Assembly: GCA_009602735.1 (NCBI GenBank)
Contig: WELA01010671.1
Span: 88,061 to 152,060 of the forward strand
Length of the DNA stretch: 64,000 bases
Origin: Mesotaenium endlicherianum
Taxonomy: Eukaryota; Streptophyta; Zygnematophyceae; Zygnematales; Mesotaeniaceae
Direction: 5' to 3'
Shown in pieces: positions 10,947 through 20,551 of this stretch. The notes beneath the pieces are model-generated. The model ran no database searches and was not told the origin of the DNA. It saw nothing but the letters and a program-made list of their open reading frames with translations. The number at the start of each line of letters is the position of its first letter. Position 1 is the stretch's first letter. Both the position numbers and the translations under genes were made by a program.

Positions 10947-11756
10947 ATGGCTCCCACCACACAAAAGGAAGACAGAAAGCGCAAGACAAAAGAAGCCAGG
11001 AGGACAACGGAGCAATACCAGAAAGAGTCGATGTCCCTCACCAGAAGAGAACAAGAAAGGGTCCAAAGACAACAAGAGGCGGCAGAGGAAGCACAGAGGA
11101 AGAAGGAGCAAGAGGCGGAAAATCTCAGGAAAGTTGAGGAGGAGAGACAAAAGAAAGAACAAGAAGAAGCGACGGCAGTAGAGGAGGAGAGAAGGATAAA
11201 GACTAAAGATGAGAAGCAGAAGAGCTTGGCCACTTACAGGTATACTATGGTGGGTGGACAAACCTTTGATAACCTAAAGGAAGAATTACTGGCAGCCCAG
11301 GAGATCAACAAGGTGGAACCGAAAACAATGTTACAGAGACAAGGAGCTGAAGCCTTGGACAAGTACATTGAGACACACACTGGTGTGGTCCTCTACGAAG
11401 ATTATGTCAAAATGGTGGGGTATACAGCAGAGCAGGCACAGTTTCTTGCAGATGACTCGGAAGATAAGCCGGAACCAGTGCCTGGCATAGTGGGAAATCA
11501 GAGACTCATCAGGATGGCCAGCATGCAGTTCAGTAGCTTTAAGGATGCAGTATTCTACCTGACACTGCTGCCAGCCTACAATGAAGTTGAGAGGAGGAGC
11601 TGGGAGTACTTGGCCAAGGAAACAAGGCAGCAGATGTTCTCTACCCACTGGTTCCCTTGTAAGCTGAAAAGGCTGAGCATGGGCCACAGTACCATCAGCA
11701 GCCCACAGATTGGAGGTGGATGACTGTCACTAACAGGAAGCAGGAGTGTGATCGGG
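10947..11756 (+). pseudogene. ORF3 type I of host A0, frameshifted and truncated
   Basis: It encodes the same accessory protein as A1 ORF3: a charged coiled coil (from MAPTTQKEDRKRK), then the core (YRYTMVGGQTFDNL, DKYIETHTGVVLYEDYVKMV, AYNEVERRSWEYLA). A one-base loss near 11669, compared with A1, shifts the frame just before the PTDWRW block, giving a stop at 11721-11723. Sequence homology continues to 11756, where it is cut by the A1 5' LTR. The missing half is not elsewhere in the window. Confidence 0.8.
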
Positions 11757-12476
11757 TGTAATGAATCAGTATATTAGTGGATATAATATTCATTTAAATA
11801 TAATAGTTAATTAAGATCAGCCTGCTGAACTTTAGTTAATAGTCAGTCTGCTGAACTTTACATAATTATCAGTTTAATGACTCAGTCGAAGGCAGCAGGC
11901 TGAAAGTCCATGTAAGTCAGCTGGCTGACACATTCTTTGACAGCAAGCTGACTTCCGTACTCGGTAGCAGCGAACTGCCTTGATATGCATCTAAGTGCGA
12001 TATGCTAGATGAATAGCCAGATGACATCCCTATGATGGATGGCTATTCGGGATGAGGGGAGATGGCGGTGGATTTGGTTAACCGAGGTCCTACCAACGTG
12101 GTTAACTCCCGGGTAGGCGGTGCCATCGCACTGACCGTTGAACAGTAAACTCATTCCATGTACATATGCTAGGCATTGCTCTCGAGTTCGGCATTCGGAA
12201 ACGAGGCCAACTCTCTTGTACAGCTTACTGAGAGAGATCTGAATCCAAGGCGAGAAGCCATTGATACGCACTGTCTTCTAACCTTGCTTATGTATGAGTT
12301 TACTGATTTGCATCATTGATGCTAGTTTACTCGCATTTGACTTACGAGTATTATTCCCTGCTAGTGTATTGTCCTTTGCCGTTTAACTAGTTAACGGAAA
12401 TACCATAAAGATTACTTGCTGATATAAAGATCTTTATTAATTGTTAATCGCCTATTTGGTAAGTCGATTCATTTCA
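11757..12476 (+). repeat. A1 5' LTR (family A)
   Basis: The LTR is 720 bp, TGTAATGAATC to GATTCATTTCA, so the ends form an imperfect inverted repeat. U3 contains six dyad motifs of the form TCAG-N4-CTGA at 11817, 11843, 11869, 11892, 11917 and 11940. TATAAAG lies in a palindrome (ATAAAGATCTTTAT) about 55 bp before the primer site. The first ~300 bp match the LTR at 1-591 better than the A1 3' LTR, while the rest is identical to the A3 5' LTR. Confidence 0.92.
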
Positions 12477-12477
12477 G

Positions 12478-12490
12478 TGGTATCGGAGCA
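12478..12490 (+). other. Primer binding site, tRNA-iMet type (A1)
   Basis: TGGTATCGGAGCA lies one base after the LTR. It is conserved in A2 (30066-30078) and A3 (39962-39974), and as TGGTATCGGTGCA in A0 (minus strand, 24546-24558). Confidence 0.85.
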
Positions 12491-12510
12491 GTTATCACAG
12501 TCTTCTTTGT

Positions 12511-13989
12511 ATGGTAAGGACAAGGTCTCAAACTAGCAACTCCCGAGACATGGAGAACCAGGATAACGAGAATGTCGAAAACCAGGCGGAAAGCCATGTA
12601 GCGGGAAACCGTACCTATTCGGAAGCAGTAGCGGATACTGCAGCTAGGGAGGCAGCAGATGAGGCAGCTGCTATTGCCTCAGTCGCAGCTCAGCAAGCTG
12701 AGGAGGAGATAGCCAGACTAGAAGCTGAACAAGTAGCAAAGGCCGCTGAAGATATACAAAGGAGGGAAGGACAGCCAGCTGACGAGCGCACTGTTGAAGA
12801 ACTTATGGCATCAAGGGCCAATGTTCTGAACCCACCTCCTGCCGTACAACTCAATGTACCCCTAGGTCAAATACGTGACCGGCTGAATGCGGCAGGAATT
12901 GCTGCTGCAGGAGCAAGAGGGATTGTTGAGGACACTACTCAGCGAGTAGATGCCAATGCTGCTGCTGCATTTGCTAATCTACCACCCCAAAATGTAGACT
13001 TGGGAGCATTGTTCGTTCAGATGCAGTCGCAAATGGCGACCATGTATCAGTCCCAGCAGGAGGACAAAAGAATCATAATGTCCCTACTCCGGGACAGAGA
13101 CCAACTGGGGTCTCACACCACTAGTGGTGGTGGCCGAGGGCCTAGTAAGCCCAAGCCGAAACCTCCCCAGGACTATGATCCTGAGGGAAACAGAAAATAT
13201 TACCTGATCAAGTTTCTCGCGGATGTTGAGCAGTGGCTGGAGAACTACCCAGAACTGCAAGATTACGAGAAGGTCAGGCACACCGGTGCGCTACTGAAAG
13301 GCAGTGCCGCAGACTGGTGGCTTTACTGGAAGGAAGAGCGTAAGGCTCGGCAACTCGGTGACCCTACGTGGGTAGAGTTTGTCGAGAAGTTGCATGAGAA
13401 GTTTGATGTCATCAACCAGCAGGAGAAAGCTATCTATGCGATGATCTCCCTGACACTGAAGCAGACCACTTCAGTTGCTGAGTTTGCTCAAAAGTTCCAA
13501 GAGAACATGATGAAGCAGCCTGATTTGCCAGAACGGTATAGGATAGCATACTTCAGGTATGGCTTGAAATCCGAGGTCTCTGGTCATTTTGCTGAGAAAA
13601 AGTATGAGAAACTGGCTGACTTGATCCAGGATGCTGACGCCTGGGATCAGCAGCAGTTCAATCACAAGCGCCAGAGTAACGCTTTGGTGTCTAAGATTGT
13701 CAAAAAGCCCCACGGTTCCTACAATGCAGTTGAAGGAGACCAGGCTGAGGATAATCAGGGTGATGAATATGAGTATGAGTACAATGCTATTCAGTCTAGA
13801 GGTAGAGGTGGTCCCTCTCGAGGTGGCTATGGAAGGGGTGGTGGTAGGACTAAGCCGAGACCAGCCTCAGCAAAATCTACTTGCTACCATTGTCAGCAGA
13901 AAGGCCACTACAGAGAACAGTGTCCGGTCAAGCACCTGCCTAAGGTCGAGAGAAAAGACCAGCCTTTAAAAGACAGCAACAGTCAGTAA
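12511..13989 (+). CDS. Gag polyprotein of A1
   Basis: This 492-residue structural protein would package the element RNA in cytoplasmic virus-like particles. Residues 1-90 are rich in Ala, Glu and Arg and likely helical. The retrotransposon gag capsid-like part spans about residues 225-350 ([45 protein letters not shown]). An Arg/Gly-rich stretch ([16 protein letters not shown]) then leads to one CCHC zinc knuckle near the C-terminus ([14 protein letters not shown]), which binds nucleic acid. The start is the first ATG after the primer site. The stop (TAA 13987-13989) lies inside the stem of the predicted frameshift signal. The translation is identical to A3 gag. Confidence 0.93.
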   Translation: MVRTRSQTSNSRDMENQDNENVENQAESHVAGNRTYSEAVADTAAREAADEAAAIASVAAQQAEEEIARLEAEQVAKAAEDIQRREGQPADERTVEELMASRANVLNPPPAVQLNVPLGQIRDRLNAAGIAAAGARGIVEDTTQRVDANAAAAFANLPPQNVDLGALFVQMQSQMATMYQSQQEDKRIIMSLLRDRDQLGSHTTSGGGRGPSKPKPKPPQDYDPEGNRKYYLIKFLADVEQWLENYPELQDYEKVRHTGALLKGSAADWWLYWKEERKARQLGDPTWVEFVEKLHEKFDVINQQEKAIYAMISLTLKQTTSVAEFAQKFQENMMKQPDLPERYRIAYFRYGLKSEVSGHFAEKKYEKLADLIQDADAWDQQQFNHKRQSNALVSKIVKKPHGSYNAVEGDQAEDNQGDEYEYEYNAIQSRGRGGPSRGGYGRGGGRTKPRPASAKSTCYHCQQKGHYREQCPVKHLPKVERKDQPLKDSNSQ

Positions 13990-14006
13990 TCCAGTCTACT
14001 GACTGT
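13965..14006 (+). promoter_or_regulatory. Predicted -1 ribosomal frameshift signal, gag to pol
   Basis: The heptamer T TTA AAA (13965-13971) lies in the gag frame with the X XXY YYZ pattern. A 7-nt spacer follows, then a perfect 10-bp stem (ACAGTCAGTA 13979-13988 with TACTGACTGT 13997-14006) around an 8-nt loop. A one-base slip moves exactly into the pol frame, which is open from there through 17774. The same sequence is present in A2 (31567-31608), A3 (41449 onward) and A0 (minus strand, heptamer at 23040-23046). Confidence 0.75.
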
Positions 14007-17000
14007 GAGGATGCTAGAGATAGTGAGTCGTCACTAGCTGCCCTCGTAGCAGGTATTATGGGTCCTGCTGAACTGGATTCACTATGCATGCCTGACAACC
14101 AGATAAAGGAGACCATCAGCAATATAGACGTCCAGAGAGTGCACACTCTGGATGCTCTTGTTCCACCTGATGTCCAACATTTCTTTGCTACGTCAGGAGA
14201 ACAATGCGAAAGTCAGGAAAAGACAGTCCCCCCTATCCTACTGCATTGCATGATTGCAGGTAGGAAGGTGAGGGCATTTGTTGACGGAGGGGCGTCACAT
14301 ACTTTTATCCACAAGGACTTAGTTAAGCGGCTAAGGCTGCCTACTGTCACCCAAGGGAATAGAAAAATATTCCTTGGAGATGCCTCAAGTATCCCGGGAG
14401 GAGTTATAACCAAGCCTATTGAGGTCCAGTTAGGTTCTGGCATTGCAGTTCTAACTGAAACGCTTACATTTGAGGTACTCAACACTGGCTTTTATGATCT
14501 CGTGCTAGGCAGGTCCTGGCTTAATAGACATCAAGCTGAAGTGTGTTGGAGCAGAGGTACAGTTAAAGTGAGAGGAGCCAGTGATGGGCAGACTGACTTG
14601 GCACCCACCAGTGCTCTTCCTCTTGTCCTGTGTGGATGGCAAATGAAGGAAAAGAAGAGGCTTCCAGAAGGATGCAAGTTGCTGAATGCAATGGAGTTCG
14701 TCAAAAGCTGGAACCAGAAGGAAGACAGAATGTTCTGTCTGCTGCTAAGAGAGGTACCTCCTCAACCTGAAGAAGTGGTTGAGAAAAAGGTACACCCTCC
14801 GGAACACCCTACTGCTGCAAACATTGTTGCTCAGTACACGGATGTGTTTAATATGCCTCCAGGACTACCCCCTAAGCGGGAAGTAGATCATAGGATTGAT
14901 TTATTACCTGGTAGCCAGCCACCCTGGCAACGCACGTATGGCTTGTCTTATTTGGAGAGTGAGGAGTTGAAAACACAGATTGCAGAGCTGGAGGAAAATG
15001 GTTACATTTCTCCCAGTAAATCACCGTACGGCGCACCTATCCTATTTGTTAAGAAAAAGGATGGCAGTATGCGGATGTGTGTGGATTACAGAGCCCTGAA
15101 CAGAATTACAGTAAAGAACAAGTATGCTTTACCCAGAATCGAGGACTTGCTTGATACCCTGTCTGGCGCTAAGGTGTTCAGTAAGATAGATCTCAAGAGT
15201 GGTTATCATCAAATCAGAATTGCTGAGGGGGATGAACACAAGACTGCTTTCCGCACACGTTATGGACACTATGAGTTCAACGTGATGCCATTTGGACTGA
15301 CTAATGCTCCTGCTACCTTTATGGGTGCTATGAATGACATTTTCAGACCTTATTTGGATAAGTTTGTGCAAGTTTTCCTGGATGATATTTTAATTTTCTC
15401 TAAAGATGAAGCTCAGCACACTGAACACTTAAAGAAAGTGCTGGACACTCTGCGGAAAAATCACTTGTATGCTAAAATGAGCAAGTGTGATTTCTTTAAG
15501 GAAAGTATTGAATTCTTAGGCCACGTTGTCAGTAAAGAGGGCATCAGTGTGGATCCTAAGAAAGTCCAGACCATAAGGGACTGGCCAGTACCACAGTCTG
15601 TCTCTGAAGTTAGATCCTTCCTCGGGTTGGCTAACTACTATAGGAGATTTATTGAGAATTATTCCACAAAGGCCAGTAAACTGACTGACCTTACTAAGAA
15701 AGACATCGGGTATGTGTGGGGGGAAGAGCAGCAGGCTGCCTTCCAGACCCTTAAAGATGCCCTTTGTTCTGCCCCAGTGCTAGCCGTGTATGACCCCAGC
15801 AAACCGGTGCAGGTGGTTACTGATGCCTCTGATTTTGCCATGGGTGCTATTTTGTTGCAGCCTGCTGACAAAACCACAAAGGATGGTAAGGTACGGCAGG
15901 AGTGGCATCCTGTGTTGTATGAGTCTATGAAATTTAATCCAGCGGAGATTAATTACTCAGTGCATGATAAAGAGCTGCTAGCTATCATTCATGTACTCAA
16001 ACAGTGGAGAGCATACTTACATGGTAAAGCTTTTAAGGTGATTACAGATCATCTAGCTCTGACCCACTTTCAGAAGAAGTCCAAGCTGTCGAGGAGGGAG
16101 AACCGCTGGAGCCAGATGCTGGAGCAGTTCCAAGTCCAGATCGACTACAAACCAGGGAAGTTGAATCCTGCTGATGCACTCTCTAGAAGACCTGACTTGC
16201 AAGAAAGGAACTTTAGTCAGCATGCTGTAGATAAAGTCCTGTGTGCACTCACTTCACTAAAGGTGAAAAAGTCCTTCCTTGAACAACTTAGGAAAGCCTA
16301 CCTTTCTGACCCAACATTTGAGCCCAGCCCCACTACTGGTATGTGTCGTGCTACCGCACTCGGGTATAAGCTCAAGGGAGGGGTCTGGGTGACTGAAACC
16401 ACTTCAGGCAGGCTGAAGCTGGTCATTCCTAATAATTTGGAAATAAGGTCTCTCTTACTGAGTCAAGCTCATGACAGTCTCCTGGGTGGACATTTGGGGC
16501 AGGCCAAAACTGTTGGCAAACTGGCAAAACATTATCATTGGGAGGGGTTACCCCGGGAGGTCTTGAAATATGTCAAGTCCTGTGACCAGTGTCAGAGAAA
16601 TAAGTCTCGGCACACACCACCCGGAGGTCTCTTGCAACCGCTACCCATCCCAGCGGGACGCTGGGAAACTATATCCATGGACTGGGTGGTCTCACTACCA
16701 AGAACTGCCAACGGGCATGATTCAATACTGGTAGTCGTGGATAAACTGACAAAAATGGTCATTTTTATCCCCACAACTGTCAAAGTGACTGCACTCGAAA
16801 CAGCGAGACAGTTTTACAACCATGTAGTATGCCAACATGGGCTCCCTTCTAATATCATCTCAGACAGAGACTCAAAATTCACCTCTAAGTTCTGGAGAGC
16901 TTTAATGGGGTTAATGGGAGTCAAACAGCTGCTCAGCACAGCAAACCACCCTCAGACTGATGGGCAGACTGAAAGAACTAACCGAGTTCTGCAGGAGGTG

Positions 17001-17774
17001 CTGAGAGCATATATTAACCAAAAACAAGATAATTGGGATGACCTGTTGCCTCAAATTCAGTTTGCGGTCAACAGTGCGGTGCACGCGTCAACGGGCAAAA
17101 CTCCTTTTGAACTCAGCCTGGGTAGAGTCCCTAAGTCTCCTCTAGATGTGCTAGGGGAATCTTTAACTCACCCTGAAGGGATTGACAACCCGGTCTCCCT
17201 CCAGTTAACTCAGGAGTTTGCTGACACCCTGTCAGAAGTCCAACGAAACTTGCACACGGCCCAAGAAAACCAACAAAAATACGCTAATCAACACCGTCGG
17301 GAACTGACATTTTCCAAGGGGGATTTAGTCAAACTGCATTCTCAGCACCTGTACCTCCCTGGTGTGGTCAAGAAAAAGCTTGGCCCTGTCTGGGTCGGTC
17401 CATATTCGGTGGTCCGTCGTGTCGGTCAGAATGCTTACAAACTGAACATGTCAGCTGAATACAAGGGGCACCCGGTCTTTAATGTCTCCTTCCTGGAACC
17501 GTACATCAAAGGTGATACACTGTTCACAGGTCGGTTCCCTGTCCAACCGGGACCGGTCCCCGCTGTCCGGGACGGCGACCCTGAGGAATATGAGGTCGAT
17601 GAGATTTTAGACGCTCGCTCGGTCCGTCGATCGTCTAAATATGTCATGAAATACCTCATTCGATGGAAGGGTTACGATGCCTCTGGGGACACTTGGGAGT
17701 TTAAGGACCACTTGACCAATGCCAAAGGGGCGTTGACACGGTTCCACCTTCGGGCCGCTGGAGTCCCTCCATAA
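13971..17774 (+). CDS. Pol polyprotein of A1: protease, RT, RNase H, integrase, chromodomain
   Basis: Pol is in the -1 frame relative to gag and open from the slippery site; the first in-frame ATG is at 14058 (1238 codons from there). Counted from that ATG: retropepsin DGGASH (about 76-81), RT ([19 protein letters not shown] at about 337, FLDD catalytic box at about 439), RNase H ([15 protein letters not shown] at about 587), integrase zinc region (about 804-845), integrase core D, D, E (MDWVVSLP about 873, ISDRDSKF about 934, [13 protein letters not shown] about 965-977), C-terminal integrase, and a chromodomain (about 1176-1234, YEVDEIL to [13 protein letters not shown]). All key residues are present. 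It makes the cDNA and inserts it; the chromodomain places the element in the chromovirus branch of Ty3/gypsy. Confidence 0.93.
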   Translation, partial: RQQQSVIQSTDCEDARDSESSLAALVAGIMGPAELDSLCMPDNQIKETISNIDVQRVHTLDALVPPDVQHFFATSGEQCESQEKTVPPILLHCMIAGRKVRAFVDGGASHTFIHKDLVKRLRLPTVTQGNRKIFLGDASSIPGGVITKPIEVQLGSGIAVLTETLTFEVLNTGFYDLVLGRSWLNRHQAEVCWSRGTVKVRGASDGQTDLAPTSALPLVLCGWQMKEKKRLPEGCKLLNAMEFVKSWNQKEDRMFCLLLREVPPQPEEVVEKKVHPPEHPTAANIVAQYTDVFNMPPGLPPKREVDHRIDLLPGSQPPWQRTYGLSYLESEELKTQIAELEENGYISPSKSPYGAPILFVKKKDGSMRMCVDYRALNRITVKNKYALPRIEDLLDTLSGAKVFSKIDLKSGYHQIRIAEGDEHKTAFRTRYGHYEFNVMPFGLTNAPATFMGAMNDIFRPYLDKFVQVFLDDILIFSKDEAQHTEHLKKVLDTLRKNHLYAKMSKCDFFKESIEFLGHVVSKEGISVDPKKVQTIRDWPVPQSVSEVRSFLGLANYYRRFIENYSTKASKLTDLTKKDIGYVWGEEQQAAFQTLKDALCSAPVLAVYDPSKPVQVVTDASDFAMGAILLQPADKTTKDGKVRQEWHPVLYESMKFNPAEINYSVHDKELLAIIHVLKQWRAYLHGKAFKVITDHLALTHFQKKSKLSRRENRWSQMLEQFQVQIDYKPGKLNPADALSRRPDLQERNFSQHAVDKVLCALTSLKVKKSFLEQLRKAYLSDPTFEPSPTTGMCRATALGYKLKGGVWVTETTSGRLKLVIPNNLEIRSLLLSQAHDSLLGGHLGQAKTVGKLAKHYHWEGLPREVLKYVKSCDQCQRNKSRHTPPGGLLQPLPIPAGRWETISMDWVVSLPRTANGHDSILVVVDKLTKMVIFIPTTVKVTALETARQFYNHVVCQHGLPSNIISDRDSKFTSKFWRALMGLMGVKQLLSTANHPQTDGQTERTNRVLQEVLRAYINQKQDNWDDLLPQIQFAVNSAVHASTGKTPFELSLGRVPKSPLDVLGESLTHPEGIDNPVSLQLTQEFADTLSEVQRNLHTAQENQQKYANQHRRELTFSKGDLVKLHSQHLYLPGVVKKKLGPVWVGPYSVVRRVGQNAYKLNMSAEYKGHPVFNVSFLEPYIKGDTLFTGRFPVQPGPVPAVRDGDPEEYEVDEILDARSVRRSSKYVMKYLIRWKGYDASGDTWEFKDHLTNAKGALTRFHLRAAGVPP

Positions 17775-17823
17775 CTGTCATTTCAGTTGACACGGGAAGG
17801 TGACAGGCGGTCCTGTCTCCATT

Positions 17824-17838
17824 TAAGTTGGAGGGGAA
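17824..17838 (+). other. Upstream polypurine-like tract between pol and ORF3 (A1)
   Basis: TAAGTTGGAGGGGAAA lies about 50 bp after the pol stop. It repeats the sequence just before the 3' LTR (19817-19830). It is also present in A0 (about 10598), and twice in each of A2 (about 35450 and 35510) and A3 (about 44280 and 44340). It may be a relic of the original polypurine tract from before ORF3 was acquired. Confidence 0.6.
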
Positions 17839-17937
17839 AATATATGACAGTTAGTGAGCGAGAGCGATAAAAACACACTCATACGTTTATGTGTAGCGCA
17901 TCGCAACTACGTCAACTTTTAGCAATCATCCTGTAAG

Positions 17938-18040
17938 GTAAACAGCAGCGAAGCCACTATACTAAATACTAACATACTTCCTGCAATCCCTATGACAAAG
18001 GTCCATATCCTACTAACTTGTGCCCTGGTTACATGTGCAG
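17938..18040 (+). other. Predicted 103-nt intron just upstream of ORF3 (A1)
   Basis: The donor is AAG|GTAAAC at 17938. A perfect branch-point consensus TACTAAC (18011-18017) lies 23 nt before the acceptor ATGTGCAG, which ends at 18040, and the ORF3 ATG begins at 18042. A stronger donor could also lie far upstream, for example ATG|GTAAGG at the gag start (12511). The acceptor and branch point are conserved in all four copies; the donor is less certain. Confidence 0.55.
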
Positions 18041-18041
18041 G

Positions 18042-19718
18042 ATGGCGCCCACCACACAAAAGGAGGACAGAAAGCGCAAGGCAGAAGAAGCCAGGAGGAC
18101 AATGGAGCAATACCAGAAGGAGCTGGCGGCGACGTCCCTCACCAGGAGAGAACAAGAAAGGGTCCGCAAACAACAAGAGGCGGCAGAAGAGGCACAGAGG
18201 AAGAAGGATCAGGAAGCGGAAAACCTCAGGAAGGCTGAGGAGGAGAGACAGAAGAAACAGCAAGAAGAAGCGGCAGCGGCAGAAGAGGAGAAAAGAAAAA
18301 AGATTGAAGCGGACAGACAGAAGAGCTTGGCCACTTACAGGTATACTGTGGTGGGTGGCCAAAACTTCGATAACCTGAAGGAAGCATTGCTGGCAGCCCA
18401 GGAGATCAACAGGCTGGAACAGACAACACTGCTACAGAAGGAAGGAGCTACAGCACTGGACAGGTACATCGAGACACACACCGGCGTGGTCCTTTACGAA
18501 GATTATGCTAAGATGGTGGGCTATACAGCAGAGCAGGCCCGGTATCTCGCAGATGATTCAGAGGACAAGCCGGTCCCCATACCGGGAATAGTGGGAGATC
18601 AGAGACTCATCCGGATGGTGAGCATGCGGCCCGATAGCTTTAAGGATACGGTATTCTACCTCACACTCCTGCCAGCTTACAATGAAGTTGAGAGAAGGAG
18701 CTGGGAGTACTTGGCCAGGGAAGCAGGACAGCAGATGTTCTCTCCCCACTGGTTCCCGTGTAAACTGAGGAAGGCTGAGCACGGACCCCAGTACTACCAG
18801 CAGCCAACAGACTGGAGGTGGATGACCGTCACAAATAAGAAGCAGGAGTGTGACCGAGCCCAACCGGATGACTTCCACTATGGCCTAGACGGCTATCTCA
18901 TCCTACCACCTCACATTGCCCCTTGGGACCCCAGGCTGAATGGATGCCTGAGCAATATGAATGCAGAGACCAAGGAACATAGGAGGAGGGGAAGAGAGTA
19001 CTTCTCTAAGGGAAAGCATGCCTTTGTCAAATGGGCAAAGAATGCAGGCCGGATAGATATCAGTAGGCTGAAGGCCAAGCAACCTCCAGCGCACCCTAAG
19101 AAAGGGAGGTCGGTAGACTACTCCATGTCTACTAGGGAGCAGGACGACTTAGTGGACAAGACCCCTACTCTCTCCGAGGAGGAGGATGAGGAGGATCAGG
19201 TAGGAGATCAAGGCAGAGGAGAAGCATCAGCAGCGGGTACTCAGGATACCCAGGGACAGGCAGTGGCACTTTCTAAAGAACCACGATCAGGTGTGTGGAA
19301 TGTGATCCCCGTTATGGCGACAACTGGACCCCGCGCTCGCTCCCCCAGCCCAGCTGCCCAAGCAGGGGAAGAAGCTGATCTGACTGTACTGGGCAGCAGA
19401 CACAGACAGAAATCCCCAGAGGACAGGGGTGCCAGAAGAGGGACACGCGGGTGGGCCAGAGGTATGCCAGCCTCCCCCTCCGCTCAGGGGCATGTACCTC
19501 TAGCCAATGTATTTCAGCATCCTACTGGAATGCCTGTCTATGTGGGAATCAACACCCAAGTGGTTGAAGAGCAGGCCACCATCCTCCGTTCTCCCCGAGG
19601 GCCAACTTTAGAGCAAACAGGGTTCTTTAGAAGGCCAGCTGACAGACCTAGAGGGCTGTCCAGATCTAGGTCCAGATCTCCGTCTCCTGATTCTGGAGCC
19701 CCAGGGACAACCCCTTAA
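18042..19718 (+). CDS. ORF3 type I: accessory protein between pol and 3' LTR (A1)
   Basis: The product is 558 residues, counted from the ATG right after the predicted 3' splice site. Residues 1-95 form a highly charged Glu/Lys/Arg/Gln coiled coil. The core (about 98-335) includes YRYTVVGGQNFDNL, RYIETHTGVVLYEDY, PGIVGDQRLIRM, YNEVERRSWEYLARE, QPTDWRWMTV, LPPHIAPWDPRL and FSKGKHAFVKWA. The tail (336-558) is acidic and disordered, with a motif near 463-487 (PASPSAQGHVPLANVF) shared with type II, and it ends in RS repeats. There is no signal peptide or membrane helix, so it is not an envelope protein. I recognise no known domain. The divergent type II homologue in A2 and A3 keeps the core, so it has been under selection. 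A nucleic-acid or particle-assembly role is only a guess. Confidence 0.85.
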   Translation: MAPTTQKEDRKRKAEEARRTMEQYQKELAATSLTRREQERVRKQQEAAEEAQRKKDQEAENLRKAEEERQKKQQEEAAAAEEEKRKKIEADRQKSLATYRYTVVGGQNFDNLKEALLAAQEINRLEQTTLLQKEGATALDRYIETHTGVVLYEDYAKMVGYTAEQARYLADDSEDKPVPIPGIVGDQRLIRMVSMRPDSFKDTVFYLTLLPAYNEVERRSWEYLAREAGQQMFSPHWFPCKLRKAEHGPQYYQQPTDWRWMTVTNKKQECDRAQPDDFHYGLDGYLILPPHIAPWDPRLNGCLSNMNAETKEHRRRGREYFSKGKHAFVKWAKNAGRIDISRLKAKQPPAHPKKGRSVDYSMSTREQDDLVDKTPTLSEEEDEEDQVGDQGRGEASAAGTQDTQGQAVALSKEPRSGVWNVIPVMATTGPRARSPSPAAQAGEEADLTVLGSRHRQKSPEDRGARRGTRGWARGMPASPSAQGHVPLANVFQHPTGMPVYVGINTQVVEEQATILRSPRGPTLEQTGFFRRPADRPRGLSRSRSRSPSPDSGAPGTTP

Positions 19719-19818
19719 GGTGACACGCTGAAGAGGCAGTCAGTAAGGAAGGCTGGTGAGGTCCAGTTCCCTTATTTAAAATTTCTGCAGTTTAATGTTG
19801 TCGAGGCGACAACAAGTT

Positions 19819-19830
19819 AAGTTGGAGGGG
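19819..19830 (+). other. Polypurine tract of A1
   Basis: AAGTTGGAGGGG ends one base before the 3' LTR at 19832. It serves as the plus-strand primer. Confidence 0.75.
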
Positions 19831-19831
19831 T

Positions 19832-20551
19832 TGTAATGAATCAGTATATTAGTGGATATAATATTCATTTAAATATAATAGTTAATTAAGTTCAGCCTGC
19901 TGAACTTTAGTTAATAGGCAGTCTGCTGGACTTTACATAATTATCAGTTTGATGACTCAGCCGGAAGCAGCAGGCTGAAGTCCATATAAGTCAGCTTGCT
20001 GACCCATTCTTTTACAACCAGCTGACTTCCGTACTCGGTAGCAGCGAACTGCCTTGATATGCATCTAAGTGCGATATGCTAGATGAATGGCCAGATGACA
20101 TCCCTATGATGGATGGCTATTCGGGATGATGGGAGATGGCGGTGGATTTGGTTAACCGAGGTCCTACCAACGTGGTTAACTCCCGGGTAGGCGGTGCCAT
20201 CGCACTGACCGTTGAACAGTAAACTCATTCCATGTACATACGCTAGGCATTGCCCTCGAGTTCGGCATTCGGAAACGAGGCCAACTCTCTTGTATAGCTT
20301 ACTGAGAGAGATCTGAATCCAAGGCGAGAAGCCATTGATACGCACTGTCTTCTAACCTTGCTTATGTATGAGTTTACTGATTTGCATTATTGATGCTAGT
20401 TTACTGTCATTTGACTGACGAGTATTATTCACTGCTAGTGCGTTGTCCTTTTGCCGTTAAACAGTTAACGAAAAGTACCATAAAGATTACTTGCAGATAT
20501 AAAGATCTTTATTAATTGTTAATCGCCTATTTGGTAAGTCGATTCATTTCA
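19832..20551 (+). repeat. A1 3' LTR (family A)
   Basis: The LTR is 720 bp with the same ends as the 5' LTR. It differs from the 5' LTR most clearly in U3, for instance around the dyad motifs. It is followed by ACTGT (20552-20556) and then by host A0 pol read on the minus strand. Confidence 0.92.

Larger units (their letters stand above)
11757..20551 (+). mobile_element. A1: complete family-A Ty3/gypsy chromovirus with extra ORF3
   Basis: Layout: 5' LTR 11757-12476, primer site 12478-12490, gag 12511-13989, -1 frameshift signal 13965-14006, pol to 17774, predicted intron 17938-18040, ORF3 18042-19718, polypurine tract 19819-19830 and 3' LTR 19832-20551. All reading frames are open, so this is the only copy here that looks potentially autonomous. 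Its flanks do not match (TCGGG left, ACTGT right). The right flank instead pairs with ACAGT at 592-596, which implies a later inversion of 592-11756. The two LTRs differ at many positions in their first half. Confidence 0.93.

Noticed and set aside
10872-11261. Leucine- and serine-rich minus-strand frames opposite ORF3 (also 17919-18362)
   Set aside because: They are antisense shadows of the Glu/Lys coiled-coil codons, which lack stops on the other strand.
11757-20551. Envelope gene hypothesis for ORF3 (endogenous retrovirus)
   Set aside because: ORF3 has no signal peptide, transmembrane segment, cysteine pattern or fusion-type region.
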